Source: Nelumbo lutea
Taxonomy: Eukaryota > Streptophyta > Magnoliopsida > Proteales > Nelumbonaceae
Direction: 5' to 3'
Length of the DNA stretch: 64,000 bases
Assembly: GCA_022828595.1 (NCBI GenBank)
Contig: JAKGHH010000005.1
Coordinates: 67,513,655 to 67,577,654 of the forward strand
This document shows positions 9,817-22,600 of this stretch, one piece after another; within the stretch, counting starts at the first letter, position 1, and each line of letters begins with the position of its first letter. Below the pieces are notes generated by a model that was not told the DNA's origin, searched no databases, and saw only the letters and a list, made by a program, of their open reading frames with translations. Both the position numbers and the translations under genes were made by a program.

Positions 9817-12800
9817 ATGGGAGCAGAAGTACTACCATTCCCCCTGCCCAAGAAGCAGGGGCAGGCTCCTCTCATCCTAGGACTCCAACCATCTGCCCTT
9901 GTTGATCATGTTGCCAAGGTAGATTGTTCTTTGCTCGATCAAATCCCTGGAGAGAGAGGTGGCTCTCAACCAGTAAGCCCAAAATCCTCACTACCCATCT
10001 CTGGGAATTTTGTTTAATTGCTATGTATTTCATGGGTTCGAACCGTCATAATTTGATATATATGCTTTTGCCCTTTTTGGGTGTCTCTTATATGTTTTAT
10101 ATATTTGTGGAAGATTTTGACCTTTTGGTACTTCAAGTCAGACGGTAGCGATCCTTAATAATTAAAATAACACAGCCTCTAAATTCTTCTGTCGGCATTG
10201 GATTGGAGCGTCTCATAATAATTTTACACTGATTCTTTTTTTTTTCCTATTCTTTATTTTCAGTTTGTACAAGTTCTATATTGTACATATGGTTTGGAAT
10301 TTATCTTCCTATTGTACTTCTATCGATAACAAGTTTTGAGCCTCAATTTTTCAGAGCCATCAAGATTCAAGACCCCTTTTTCAGTAATTCCTTTACTAGA
10401 TTTACCATGCCCAAGTTTAGTTCACTATCGCATTTTGATTCTTATTATGTAGTTGTAGTTTATGGGTTTAAAGGGAATCTTTCGATTGCAATTTCCAAAT
10501 TGATGTTTTTGGCTTTCTTTTCTTCCTTTTTGGTTTGCCTTTTCTCTTGGAGATTGATAATAATACTTTGAGGGGGAGGGAGGGTTGTGAAAGGACGAAG
10601 GGAGACTACGTTAATAACAGAGAATAGCTTTTGCTCTCTCTTTATATGCATTTATCGTCAATGATGCAGAGGGTTTAAGAAGATAAAATTTGCTATGTTT
10701 CATAAGAATTGGTAAATTTCCTTTCTTTTCCTGGATAGGTTGGAATTGAGGAACTGCAACATTTACTGAATGAGCTGAAAACCCACATCCTCCCGTCTCC
10801 TGATGACCCATCTCCTATGAAGACAATAGCCGGTGGTAGTGTTGCTAATACAATCCGAGGTCTAACTGCAGGATTTGGGATCACATCTGGAATAATTGGG
10901 GCATATGCTGATGATGAGCAAGGCCGCCTGTTTGTACATAACATGACCTATAATGGAGTGAACCTCTCGGGGTTGAAGATGAAGCAGGGGCCCACCGCCC
11001 AGGTGAGTTGCATGTCGACAAGTCTTGATTAATCCGGTTGAAGTTTTTGCTTCTTGGAAATGTCTCTCAATTGTTAACTCTACTAATTAACTATTCACCA
11101 CAGTGTGCATGCTTGGTTGATGCCTTCGGCAACCGCACAATGAGGCCATGCCTATCAAATGCTGTTAAACTTCAGGTGCCTTGTTTCTTTTATAATTTGT
11201 CTTTTGGGTCTTCAAAGATAGGTTTACTGATCAGCAACATGGATAAGTAGATGAAAATGATAAAAGGTTTTGTTGGCTGAAGAAAATTGCGGGGAATGTG
11301 TTTCTCATCTTGTTTCTTGGCCTATGTTTCAGGCTGATGAATTAACTAGAGAGGATTTTAGAGACTCCAAGGTGATGCGTTTCTTACTTGAGCAAAACAT
11401 TTACAGATCGATTTTGAAAATCTAATGATTTTCTTCTTCTTTCCTTATTAAATTTTACTTTATTTTGCAAGTAAAATAGTTCATATAATCTAATATAGCT
11501 ATTATTTGTTGTGCCTGTGTGTAAGTAGAATGGTATAAGATGTTTTTGCCAGGTATAAGTCTACAACCAACCATTCTTGTGTATGATTGCATCCAATGAG
11601 AATTCATGGGTGCAAGATCAACCAATTTATCCATCAAAAAACAAAAGATCAACCCAAGTTGATCTATTACATTTCTTTGTGATGGTAAAAGAGATTCATA
11701 AAGGTTCATCTAAATATCTTTAGATTTGAGGTAATTGCATAACTAGGCAGTCTTCAACCATAAGATTGCCAAGGTGAGATCCATCATTACAGATAGCAAG
11801 CTCATGAAGGACTGCACACATGCATATGATATTCTATTTATACTTGGTGTGCCATATGGTACTGAAAATATAAATATATCCTAATTAGGAGTTACTTATG
11901 CTTAATTGCCTATTGCAAGTTCTGCTGATTATTAACTGATGTTAATTCACAGTGGTTAGTAATGAGGTATGCAGTACACAATTTAGAAGTTATTCGTGCA
12001 GCAATTAGGATTGCCAAACAAGAAGGAGTTTGCATCTCCTTGGATTTGGCCAGTTTTGAGGTAATCTAACCCTTTTTTTCTTGCAAGTGTCAATGCCCAA
12101 GCTATCAAATGGAGTAGTTAATCTTATCTGTTTTGAAATATTTAACTATGGGCAGATGGTCCGAAACTTCAAGTCTCCCCTTCTAGAATTACTGGAATCT
12201 GGGGATATTGACCTCTGCTTTGCCAATGAAGATGAAGCCAAAGAGCTGCTAAGGTGAGGCGGGCCACTTGATTATTTTTAGTTTATAAAAATCATAGCCT
12301 GTCAAAAATTTCTTTATTTCATTGTTCAGAGGTTGGCTGACTCTAGTCACATAATATTCATGAGTGAATATTGGCTTATGAGATCATGTATAAAAGTGTA
12401 CAATAAAGATCTTATGGTAGGAACCCACCTTGCTAGATCATACTTATTGATGGTTTGGTCCCGTGTTGTCAGACTTGGACTGGACAGAACCAGAAGGCTG
12501 ATTGGGTCACAGTTTTACTGATTAACCGGGCAGTTGGATATTCCAACCCGTGAAAACCATCAAAATTACTGGGACCTGGAAGATTCAACTGCCCAGTCTT
12601 GTCCAAGTATGGGAATATTGGATTGGTCATTTTATATTCACTAACTGTAATTCTTGAATCATCTTAGAGGTGAACAAAACACTGATCCTGAGGCAGCTTT
12701 GAATTTTCTTGCCAAACATTGCCAATGGGCTGTTGTGACACTAGGCTCTAATGGATGCATAGCGAAGCATGGAAAAGAGGTAAGGGCAAATGCATCAGTA

Positions 12801-13387
12801 TTTAATCAATAGCATATAGCATCAAATGCACAAGGACAGCTATTCCTCCAAGAAACAAGGCATGCATGGATTTTTTTTCCCATTGACATGCATCTTTGTG
12901 TACTTGTGGTTAGCTTTATTTTTATATGTTCCCCAGCTTGTGTTGCCTTTCCTAAGCACTTGTGAAAGGCATACACAATGCATGCGAGGCAGCATGTTAG
13001 GTGTTGAGCAATTCATCATTGCGCTTTTGTGTTGGTAAGCAAAGAGAGCAAGAATGTAACGCAAGTATGATATCTTTGTCACTGTTTTCTTTTCTTTCCA
13101 TTTCATTCCTTTTCTGATTTTTTATTACCATCTTTCAGGTAGTAAGAGTTCCAGCTATTGGAGAAATGAAAGCAATTGATGCCACTGGAGCTGGAGACCT
13201 CTTTGCAAGCGGGTTCTTATATGGATTGGTAAAGGGACTGCCCCTTGAGGAATGCTGCAAAATAGGTTCCTGCAGTGGCGGGACTGTGATTCGTTCTCTT
13301 GGGGGAGAAGTCACACCAGAGAATTGGCAGTGGATGTACAAGCATATGAAGGTCAAAGGCCTCCTTGTTCCTGAAATCTGTCAATAA
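9817..13387 (+). CDS. PfkB-family carbohydrate/nucleoside kinase, 8 exons, 365 aa
   Basis: Exons: 9817-9972, 10739-11002, 11104-11175, 11333-11371, 11953-12060, 12156-12253, 12668-12779, 13139-13387. Every junction is GT-AG; all introns are phase 0 except the one after exon 6 (phase 2). The joined frame is open, with its stop at 13385-13387. The substrate-binding glycine motif AGGSVANTIRG lies at about residues 83-93. The second PfkB signature DATGAGDLFASG lies at about 297-308, with Asp303 as the expected catalytic base. Family members phosphorylate a sugar or nucleoside hydroxyl using ATP. The sequence (LILGLQPSALVDHVAKVD near the N-terminus) belongs to a plant PfkB group that I know only as putative kinases, so the substrate is open. 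The start is the first in-frame ATG with a plausible TATA box upstream. No clear transit peptide is seen, which suggests a cytosolic protein. Confidence 0.93.
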
Positions 13388-14129
13388 CAGGCCTGTTGGT
13401 GGTTGTCAATCTTGCAGTCTAAGGGCAGCTGAAAGTGAGTTGCATTTTGGGGCAGTTTAGTATTTTATCTGAGACTACTCTTTGGCCTGGGAGTGAGTTC
13501 TGACAGGGAAATTTCGAGGCTTAATTATAAAGTTTCTACCTTTTCTATGCAACTTTTTATGCTTTTATTTGAACTAACTACCGAATTGTTTAACAGATGA
13601 ACACGATTGTTCACTGCCTAGATTTGTGAATACTAAGTTTCTTAACCATTGTTGCATCCGCCCGCAGATGTAAAGATCGTAATTTGGATCATTGACAGTT
13701 AATGATCTATAGGCTTAGCTAGTTCCGTTGTCTTTTTTCCCAACCATAGGCTAGCTAGCTAGCTCAACTATATTGATTCGTTAAATTTTGAAGGTCAAGT
13801 TGCCAAGTTCACAGGTTTATTAGCCATTTTCATGAATATGAACCTAGTGATTTCCGTATTTTTCATTTCCATAAGCAATTTAAATGTATGATACACACCG
13901 ATAGATTATGATATTTTCAACTTTGGTTTAAAGTATTGATATGCTCATATAATCATTACAGAATTATTGTACCGTAGACCCAATTCAAAGTGTTCAATGT
14001 ATCAATGACCCTGAAAGCTGATATTTTGAACCTCTGTTTGTTTTTTTTTTTTTTTGAAAAAAGATATTTTGAACCTTGAGTTTGACTTCATTTAACTCGT
14101 AGTAGTTGTTTGGTACTTGGTCTTTTCAA

Positions 14130-14312
14130 GTTTGGAACTATGGCATTTGAACTGTAAGGGAAACTCCTGTTCACACTTCCTAATAGGCTTTTATAGGCCC
14201 CAGCCTTCTTCTATAATAACCTCAATGCAAGGTAGGTGGAAATAGGTAATGGGACTCGAACCCGGTTCAGTAGGACTATCCAGCTAATAAACCAACTAAG
14301 CCACCAGCCCAC
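14130..14312 (-). repeat. tRNA-derived SINE, minus strand
   Basis: Read on the minus strand from 14312, the sequence begins with GTGGCTTAGTTGGTTTATTA (A-box-like). About 30 bp later it reaches GGGTTCGAGTCCC, a near-perfect RNA polymerase III B box. This is the pattern of a tRNA-related SINE head. The tail limit near 14130 is uncertain. It is not a functional tRNA because no full cloverleaf could be drawn. Confidence 0.6.
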
Positions 14313-15189
14313 CAGTCATACAACTTTTGAATTATCATCATTCACATTCGTTTAATAAATTTGGCATTAACATCAATTGGTTCATTTTAATGACATAAAA
14401 GTTGACACCTTGGTGCTTTCAAGCTAGAATCTTCAGTTTGAATCACGACGTTTTAACTTTTAATTATAAGACGTTTCAACATAATTTCAAACATGTAGAT
14501 ACCATTAGGCGCCATATAGGACAAATGAAGTAGAAAGACCTCCAATTATAAGAAGCATCATCAAATGCACCCATATACAAAACTACGAATAATAAGCTTT
14601 CCAATGTAAAGTTTAATCTTCGAGCTTATATGTTCTTGAAGGTCAAGGTTAAAGCACTTGCAAAATAAGAATACAACACCACAATACCAAATACCACCTT
14701 AATTACTTGAAACTCCGTTCACCTTGCAAAATAAGCTGAACGTGGAAGGACTATTTGACATGGATGTCAATGGAAGAGATGACCATGGTATAGAGAAGTT
14801 AAGCATTGTTTGTTTGTCCAACTACAGATCATAAGAAAGAAATCTTTCTCAGAAGAAAAGGATAGCTGCAATGTGAGTGGGTGGCAATCATCCATTTTTG
14901 CAGCCTTATTGACCGGTGATTGGAGTCTATCATAAAGGTTTTATAAATCCATCCATGATCTTTTCAGTTAGAACTACACATGCTACACATATGAGAAAAC
15001 TTTGGCTGCCCACATTCGACAGCACATATTAGTTCACCATTCAATGCATCTAAGTACCAATACTGTTACAAGAACTGTGTGAACTAACATGTCATGTTCT
15101 CATGGGGAAAGAACCTGCTGTTGAATTTAGACAGCCAAGCTTTTTAATACAAATAGCAGCTTTCAAGAAAGCTCTTCACCACAAAGTGT

Positions 15190-15320
15190 CAACCAGCCGG
15201 TTGTTAAGGTCTCCTGCAGTCCTGCTGGTTGTAAGTCGTAACAGATACTTGGGATTGAATCCTGCCTACGTTGTTGGGGAGGGGGTTTAGGGTCTGGGGG
15301 ATGGACTATCCCCTGTTGTG
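15190..15320 (+). repeat. SINE-like sequence
   Basis: TTGGGATTGAATCCTGCC resembles a B box, and the GGGGAGGGGGTTTAGGGT stretch after it resembles the sequence following the B-box-like motif at 2814-2860. The A box is weak. Confidence 0.35.
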
Positions 15321-15369
15321 TAACCTCATGGAGCAAAAAATAGAAAGCTCTTCACCAGCTCTATTATGA

Positions 15370-15680
15370 TTATCAGTGTTTTCAAAACTGGGATCAGGCA
15401 GTCTGACCAAAAAAACCAGAAAACGGTCACCTGACTAGTACTGTTTCAACTCAGAACTGCTTTTTGGCCAAAAACTGTTGATTTGGTCAGTTAATCACTG
15501 ACTCAGACGGTCGAACTGTCCACCTGAACAATGATTTTTGGCTATTTTTTATTTTTTTTTTTAAATTTTTATTTTTTTTGTCGTTCATCTGTTCATTCAG
15601 TCCAAACGGTCGGACCATTCAACCCAGGAACTGGACCCAGAACAGTTCCTTGTCTGGTCCCGTTTTAAAAACCATTCGCA
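15370..15680. repeat. MITE of the GGTTTTTAAAA-ended family
   Basis: The right end is CGTTTTAAAAACCATTCG and the left end GTGTTTTCAAAACTGG. The inside contains repeated CGGTCxGAC/GAACTG motifs and a T-rich centre. It resembles 39870-40080, 52879-53152 and 54004-54230. No coding capacity. Confidence 0.5.
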
Positions 15681-16126
15681 CTCTTCCTTGACTGCAGCTC
15701 TACTTTAGTACTGAAATGGTTGTCCTCAAAACCTTTTAGACACTGCCTTCAGACTCTACAACCTCACTCCCTTTTGCCTCTGTTTCAGAGGTGTAGGGTA
15801 TATATAATTATGGATCATAAGAAACAGGAGCGCACTAGAGAAGGTTCAGATTCTTGGATTGCATCTTTACTTTGTCTTTGTGAGCTACGTCCAGTGGATA
15901 AAAGATCCGGGTCGGTTCTAAATGTTTCCGACATGCATCCCTCCCTGCACTACGGTCCACGTCAATCCCTCATCTTTCAATACAAATAGATGAATTTGGT
16001 AGCTGTTTTTGCTCGGCTGTAGGACCAATTATTTTTCTCCACGAAAGCCAAAAATGCATACATACCACTCAATCCGATCTCGACATCTTTCTAGTATCAT
16101 AGAAATTGCCCGAGTATTTTCAATTT

Positions 16127-16260
16127 AGGCTGTGTTTTGTTTGATAGAAAAGAAGAGAAACAGAAAACTGAGGGGCAGCTTCAAGGAATTTCACCGAGTT
16201 CGTTAAAAATTCTCCCAGAACTTTCTGTTTCTGAGGGTAAACAACTAAACATAGCCTAGG
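16127..16260. repeat. MITE, GGCTGTGTT-ended
   Basis: AGGCTGTGTTTTGTTTGATA on the left is answered by AAACAACTAAACATAGCCTA on the right. Internal parts (GAAACAGAAAACTGAGG and CTTTCTGTTTCTGAGG) are also partly inverted. It is the same family as 20573-20720. Confidence 0.6.
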
Positions 16261-16668
16261 GTAAACACTGGCGTGACCGCATCTACGCATATGCTTTTGC
16301 ATACGAATATTGGAAGAAGACACGAATCAATTCCGAAAAAACAAAAGGAAAAGAAAAAGAAAAAGACCGCTTTTGAAAGAAATTCTTTAGCGAGGTTCAT
16401 GTGCATAATTTCTGTTTCTCAAGGCAAGGCGTTCCATATAGCAAACTGAAATAGGAAATTAACCCAAGCATGCAACAGAATAACCTTAGCATGGATCCAG
16501 CATAAAAGAAAAAAAAAATGTTTTCTTCCTCCGAGTGATGATGTCATGGTAATTAAAAAAAAAAAAATTGTTGGCACCACCCGATTCCCTTGTTCCATTT
16601 CACAGAACTACCCTAACTCCCTTCTATAACAGGCTGGGGACACAAGTCTGCTGCTGTCTCTCCCATCA

Positions 16669-19600
16669 TCAGATATCCATTGGGGCAGTTTCTGGGCTCC
16701 TATCTTCCTGCATCGCTGCACCCTGGTCAGCACGCTCTTCCGTAATCTCTAATGAGTCGATCACTTCCTGTACGGTTTTCTGATCCATGACGTGGAATGG
16801 CTCCCCCACTCCAACCACAGCAACAGTACAGATTGAGTTGGTCAGCTTCTCGCCTTGTAAGGTCTCCTTGATTGCAAAGAGTGCATCTTTTATCAGTTCT
16901 TCCCTGGATGAGTCCATGAAAGTCTCAAACTTGCGCTCCAGGTAAGTCTTTGCAGCCTGTGAACGAGAGCCAATAGCAAAAGCCTGATACTCAAAGTAAT
17001 TGCCACTTGGACAATTATAATAAAGGTGAGCTCCAGACTCATCCAAGCCAGCAACCAGTAAACCCACACCATAAGGCCGTTTCCAGGACCGTTGTGTGCA
17101 AACCTGCCACCAAAGGAAATATAAAACATAAAGCAGAAATAAGTATCTATTCTATCAATGAAAATCAATACATGTACTTGGTTTCTTTTTTGTGTCGTTG
17201 TAACCCTTACATTGTAAAGAATGTGTAAAGCAGAATAAGTATCTATTCTACCAATGAACACATTTGGTTGCAATGCAAACACAAATATATACACTGCATA
17301 TTTACTCTTTTTTTAGTTCATGAACGCTAACACACTTCAGATTTTCAACCGTTTTTGCACTCATCTTGTTTGCTTGAAATCGGTGCTAAAGTGTGGGCTC
17401 ATCATTAAATGCTCCAACTACCTTGTGCTCCAATGCCTTAACTTTGATTAAAAAGTTGGTTATCAAAAGAATACAAATTTGTATCAAAAAAATAGACACA
17501 GTAATGCTCTATTTTCAAAGTACAAAAATGTCAGAAAATACATAAATACCCCATTTCGGCGTTTGTATTGCAAACCAACGGAGCCTAAAAGCATACAAAG
17601 GAGTCTCCGAGGAGCTAGATATGTGTTATGTGATGGAGGATACTTGTGTGTTAATTTAAATGCCTCTAACTCTTCCAACAGGGGAAGAGAAATCATTTGC
17701 ATTATGTGCATCCTAGTTTAAATTTCAATTTTCTAATTAATTGTTTTTTAGTCTATCTATATATATCTATGCCATATAAGCAGATACTTGGGTTTGGTGC
17801 AAGTCGTAAAAGTTAAATTTGATTATATAATGTTAACTTGTATCTTTGCCCCTTTACTTGTACACATGCATAACAGATGCACTTGCATGTGCATGTGTGT
17901 AATGAATGTTCATTTGACAGAGACATCAATACACGGATAGAGATATCTTTGCCCTTGTACACATGCATAGCACATGCACTTGCATGTGCATGTGTGTGTA
18001 ATGAATACCAATATTCTCATAATTAATATATGCAAGTTCATCTGATAGAGATATCTTTGCCCTTTTACTTGTAAACATGCATATCACATGCACTAGTGTG
18101 TGCATGTGCGTGTAATGAATTCCAATATTCTCATAATTAATATATGCAAGTTCATTTGATAGAGACACCAATACACGGACCTAGATGCCACAAAAGGGCA
18201 CAGTGGAGCTTGGATCTGCTACCTACACTGCCCACAAGATCTAGAGTTGGCAGTGTCCTGTGTTAAAGGTGTCAGAGGAGCTAATACTTAGAAGGAAGCT
18301 GAAACCGTGAAGAGATCCTCACAAAACTGCGAAGGGTAAAATTCCCAAACAAAATGGTCACATGCTGGGGTCTATAGGGCCTAAAGATTAAGCCTTGTTG
18401 CCTCAGCTTCTTTGTTATACAAGCATAGCCAAAATGAGGATTTTATAAGCAAGGCAACAACTAAGGTAGACTGTTCAAGCCTGAAAACACCAGAAAATGA
18501 AAAATGGGCCAATTAAGCTGAATTTTTATGGATACTCTTTATGCAAGACAGAAGTGGATGGTGCTCTTAGGAACCATGAAGGTACCACCTTATTGAGTTT
18601 CTCATGATGAGTTGGAGAAGGCAACTCTCTGAGAGCAGAGTTGCTTGCCCTTGCACATGAGCCAAAATTAGCCGTCTCTGGGTGAAGAGGTTTATTGATG
18701 AAAGGGGACAGTCAGGTGCTCTTGATAGAGCACAATGGTGGGACAGGATTCATGCAGCTAAACCCCGTGTAGTGGGGACTACGGCTGATTCCAGTTGAAA
18801 TTATTTGATTTCAGTCCAGTGGTAGTAGGATCTTCTAATTAGGAAGGACATTGGAATCTAAGATTCTTGTTGAGGATCTTCTAGCCTCTTCCCCAAGTAG
18901 CTCATTAGGTGGATCCCTCGCTCTTCTAATGTCCTAGATGATAGCCTTCCTGGAGGTGTAGATGGAATGGAACTTATTTTAGAGTTTCTGGGGCCTAGTA
19001 CAGTCTCTGAATTTTGAATGTTATGTAAAAGGATGAATCAGCATATGCCGTATGACCATATATGATGACATCTGTATTCTTCCTGTTATTAGATCTTCCC
19101 AGTAGTAGGGGTTTCTTCTCTCGTTAGTAAAAGTATAAAACCTCCGTGGTCAATCACAAGTAGAGATAAAGAGGTGTTTCCGTAATACCAGGCATGCAAA
19201 AGTGCAGTTTTGTGTTGGTTTAAGTGCAAAAGATCGGCTTTAGTGATAGCAAGCAACTAAATACATTCATAGGACACATTTAGAATCAGGAAAGGCACAA
19301 CCCTGTACTACATCCCAATGTGGCGTAACAAACTAAGCATACTCTTGGCATCCAGATTTTTTTTGTTGCGACTCCTAAAAGTCTTTCAGATAAGGACAAA
19401 CCGACAAAGTAGTAATGGGAGAAGCCTGTCTTCTAGGATCTGGAAACTACCAGACCAGTTACAAATATTGCAACAAGTTCTCTAAAAGCAGACAGAGAAC
19501 AGACATAAACCAACATCAGTCAAATAGAGAGAGAATTGTCCTCAAGTAGAAGCCCTCGGAGCAGTATATCCCTTCCTCATACTTTCAGGAGATCAGACTT

Positions 19601-22600
19601 CACCATCCTTGAGGGTAACCTCATAGACTCCTTTCCAGCCATCCCAGTCACCAGATTGGGAACAGTTCAGTTCAGATCCCATTATCACATTCAACTTTCA
19701 AAACCATAGAGGCCTAGACCCACAGAACCTTCACAGTGGCCTTATAGGTGGATCCCTCGCCCTTCCAATGTTCTAGATGATATCCTTCCCAGAGGAAGTG
19801 TAGGTAGAAAGGAACTTCTATTAGAGTATTTGGGGCCTAGTACAGTCTGAGACTTGAGTTTTGATTATTACGTAAAAGGATGTATCTTGGCATTTGTATT
19901 CTTCTTGTTATTGGATCTTCCCAATAGCAGGGGTTTCTTCTCATTAATAAAACCTCTGTGGTCATTGTTATGGATGAAGAACAAATTATAATAACATTCT
20001 TAGCAACAAGGACGAAATTTTTATGCAGGAAAATATTTAAATTAAAATAAAGTGAGATGAAAAAATGCCTTAATTAAGATTAACCTTGTCTTTTATATAC
20101 TTGAAAGCAATTGTTTGCAGTGATTTTATAATGAAATGTCAAAGAAGCCACAGTTTTCAATTCAACCACAAAAATAGTAAATAAATAAAATAACTGATGA
20201 CAACCAGAATGGCATCTGAAATTCCTACAAACCTGCAGCATGTACCTAAAAAATGTAATATACAGATCTCAAAAGGATCTTAAAAACTGTAAATAAAGGA
20301 TTAGTCCCAACCAATTAAAAGATACAATAAAAAAATAAGATTTAACTCAGTCTTATTAAGGGAAACCAACTTCAATTAATGTATGAGATACAGCCATAAA
20401 AAATAAAATAATAATGTATTGAGAATGTGAGATGCACATGGCTAGCATGTGTTTTATATGAATGGTCAGTGGGGAATCAATTAAACAATATTTTATTCAC
20501 TTCCAGTCAGCTTCTACTATCATGTTCTGACCTATGGATTCCAGCTTCCTTTCCCCAAGGATGTCCTGGATTCTATAAGGATATGCTTGGTATGATAGAA
20601 AATAAGAGAGATACAGAAAGTTGAGGAAAAGTTCTTAACAAATATTGTAAATTTCCTTCAGAACTTTTCCTCAACTTTCTATTTCTCTTTTATTTTCTAT
20701 CAAACCAACACAGCCTAAGGTTAAGTAGGGAATAATCAATTCAAGGTATTTTGGCATGCTTCCTGTTTTAGTACAAGTAAAAAGATCACATGGAGGTTTA
20801 TCATCTTTACTACCCTTATACAATGGGGCATATGGAAGCACAGTGTCACTTCTAAATTTTTCAGTGCTGTGCTATTGCATTCTAAGTTTCACTAACTTCA
20901 TTTACATTACAGTTGCGGACAGCTTGTCACTATTGAGGAATCCAATTGCAAATAGCTTAAGAGTACATAGAGGTTGTTCTAGCAAAGAAAGATGATGGAG
21001 GCGGTAGAGACGAGGGAAATAAGAAGAAAAAAGAGGATGACAGAGAAGGAGAGAAGAAAGAGAAGGCTGGCGGTGGACAAGATGAGGAAAAAAAAAGGTT
21101 ATGGTAAAGATCCCAGAGGTGGGGAGAAGAACAAGGATACTGGTATACCAGCAGCAGAAAACAAGAGGGACTATTACAGTCCCAATTGAGGTGGAGCATG
21201 TCTACCCACAGTAGCTTTTCAGCAATGAAAATTTGAATGCCTGTTCCATAATTAAGAACTAAGGAGGACTAACAAAGTTAGAGATGGAGACAAAAAAAAG
21301 AAAGTGATGTGAATAAAAAATATATTTACAGGAGTACAAATATTAGAGATAGGGATACTTCTGAGATGTTCATAGATGTAGCTGGGGCAGACTCAGTCTG
21401 GTTCTTGCTAGTTGTAGTCTTGGTTTGTCTTTTGTATTTTCTAATTGCTCAGTTGGTTAGTTTAATTTTGTCAATCCAGAAGCATCTTGATAGATTCAAT
21501 CATCAGAAATTGATCTGTCATCCTACAATCTTCATCTCAAGTTCATCTTCATGACTTCTATTGGTAACCCAGGGCCACCTTGGATGGTAACTTCTTTCAG
21601 ACATGAAGATGGAGGACAGAGCGTTGTTTTGTTTCTCACTTTCTTGGTCCCTAAGGGGGAGGAGAACACAGTAATAGCAGAGTTGTTGGCCCTTGCCCTT
21701 ACCTTTATGTTTGACTGTAGGTAAGCCAATGGCAAGGAGAAAGGTTGTTGATAATGTCCTTTGCACTCTATGCAGAACAGAAAGAGAGTCTGCAAACCAA
21801 CTTTTTGAGCAAATGTCAAATCTGAAAGCAAATTTTGATAAAAGTTGTGTTGTAGGTGTGAACATGGGGGAAGTGAGATCCTTGCATGTGCAAACATTTT
21901 GGAATGTGAAGTGTCAAATTGGCCTCTAACTTACCTTGGTCTTCCCCTAGGAAATAATCCTCAAAAAGGAAGTTTTTTGGACTCCAATTGTGGAAAGGTT
22001 TGAAAAGAGACATGCATCTTGGAAAAAAAATTATCTATCTCTTGGAAGAAGAATCACCCTAATTAGGTCTACTTCAGCTAACCTGCTCATTTATTACCTT
22101 TCGGTCTTCAAGTGCCTGCAGGGGTGGCTAACAAATTGGAAAAGCTAATGAGAGATTTCCTATGGGAGCCAAGGGAGGAGAAAAAGGATCATAAGGTTAG
22201 GTGGGAGGTGGTGTGTAGGAGTAAGCAGGATGGAGGTCTAGGCATTGGGAATATAAGGAAGAGGAACATGGCTTTAATAGGGAAATGGCTATGGAGATTT
22301 TCTTTGGAAAAGGAAAAAATAACTATGAGCTAAGATAATTTGCAGTATTCACAGACTTGCAAAGAATGGATGGGACTCTAGGATTCTGGTTATGACTACA
22401 AGAGCATCTTGGAAATCAATCCAAGCTATTCTGCCTCTATTTTCTCCTTGGATCAGGTATGACTTCCACTCGGGTAACCTCATTAAGTTTTGGGGACATG
22501 TTTGGGTTGGGGATCATCATTTGAAAAACCAATTTCCGACCCTTTTTGCAATCTCCACCTTTAAAAATGAACTAGTTGCCACATTCCTTGTTCCCTCAAA

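Larger units (their letters stand above)
13388..16660. other. Intergenic between convergent genes, repeats only
   Basis: This separates the 3' ends of the PfkB kinase (+) and the proteasome gene (-). It holds two SINE-like sequences and two MITEs, listed separately, and no convincing coding frame. Poly-A signals for the kinase cannot be assigned with certainty. Confidence 0.55.

Noticed and set aside
12465..12605. A possible extra exon in the kinase intron 6
   Set aside because: The flanking exons join in frame without it, and its sequence resembles the dispersed MITE family.
14232..14312. A tRNA gene on the minus strand
   Set aside because: A- and B-box-like motifs are present, but the acceptor and anticodon stems do not pair, so a SINE is the better reading.
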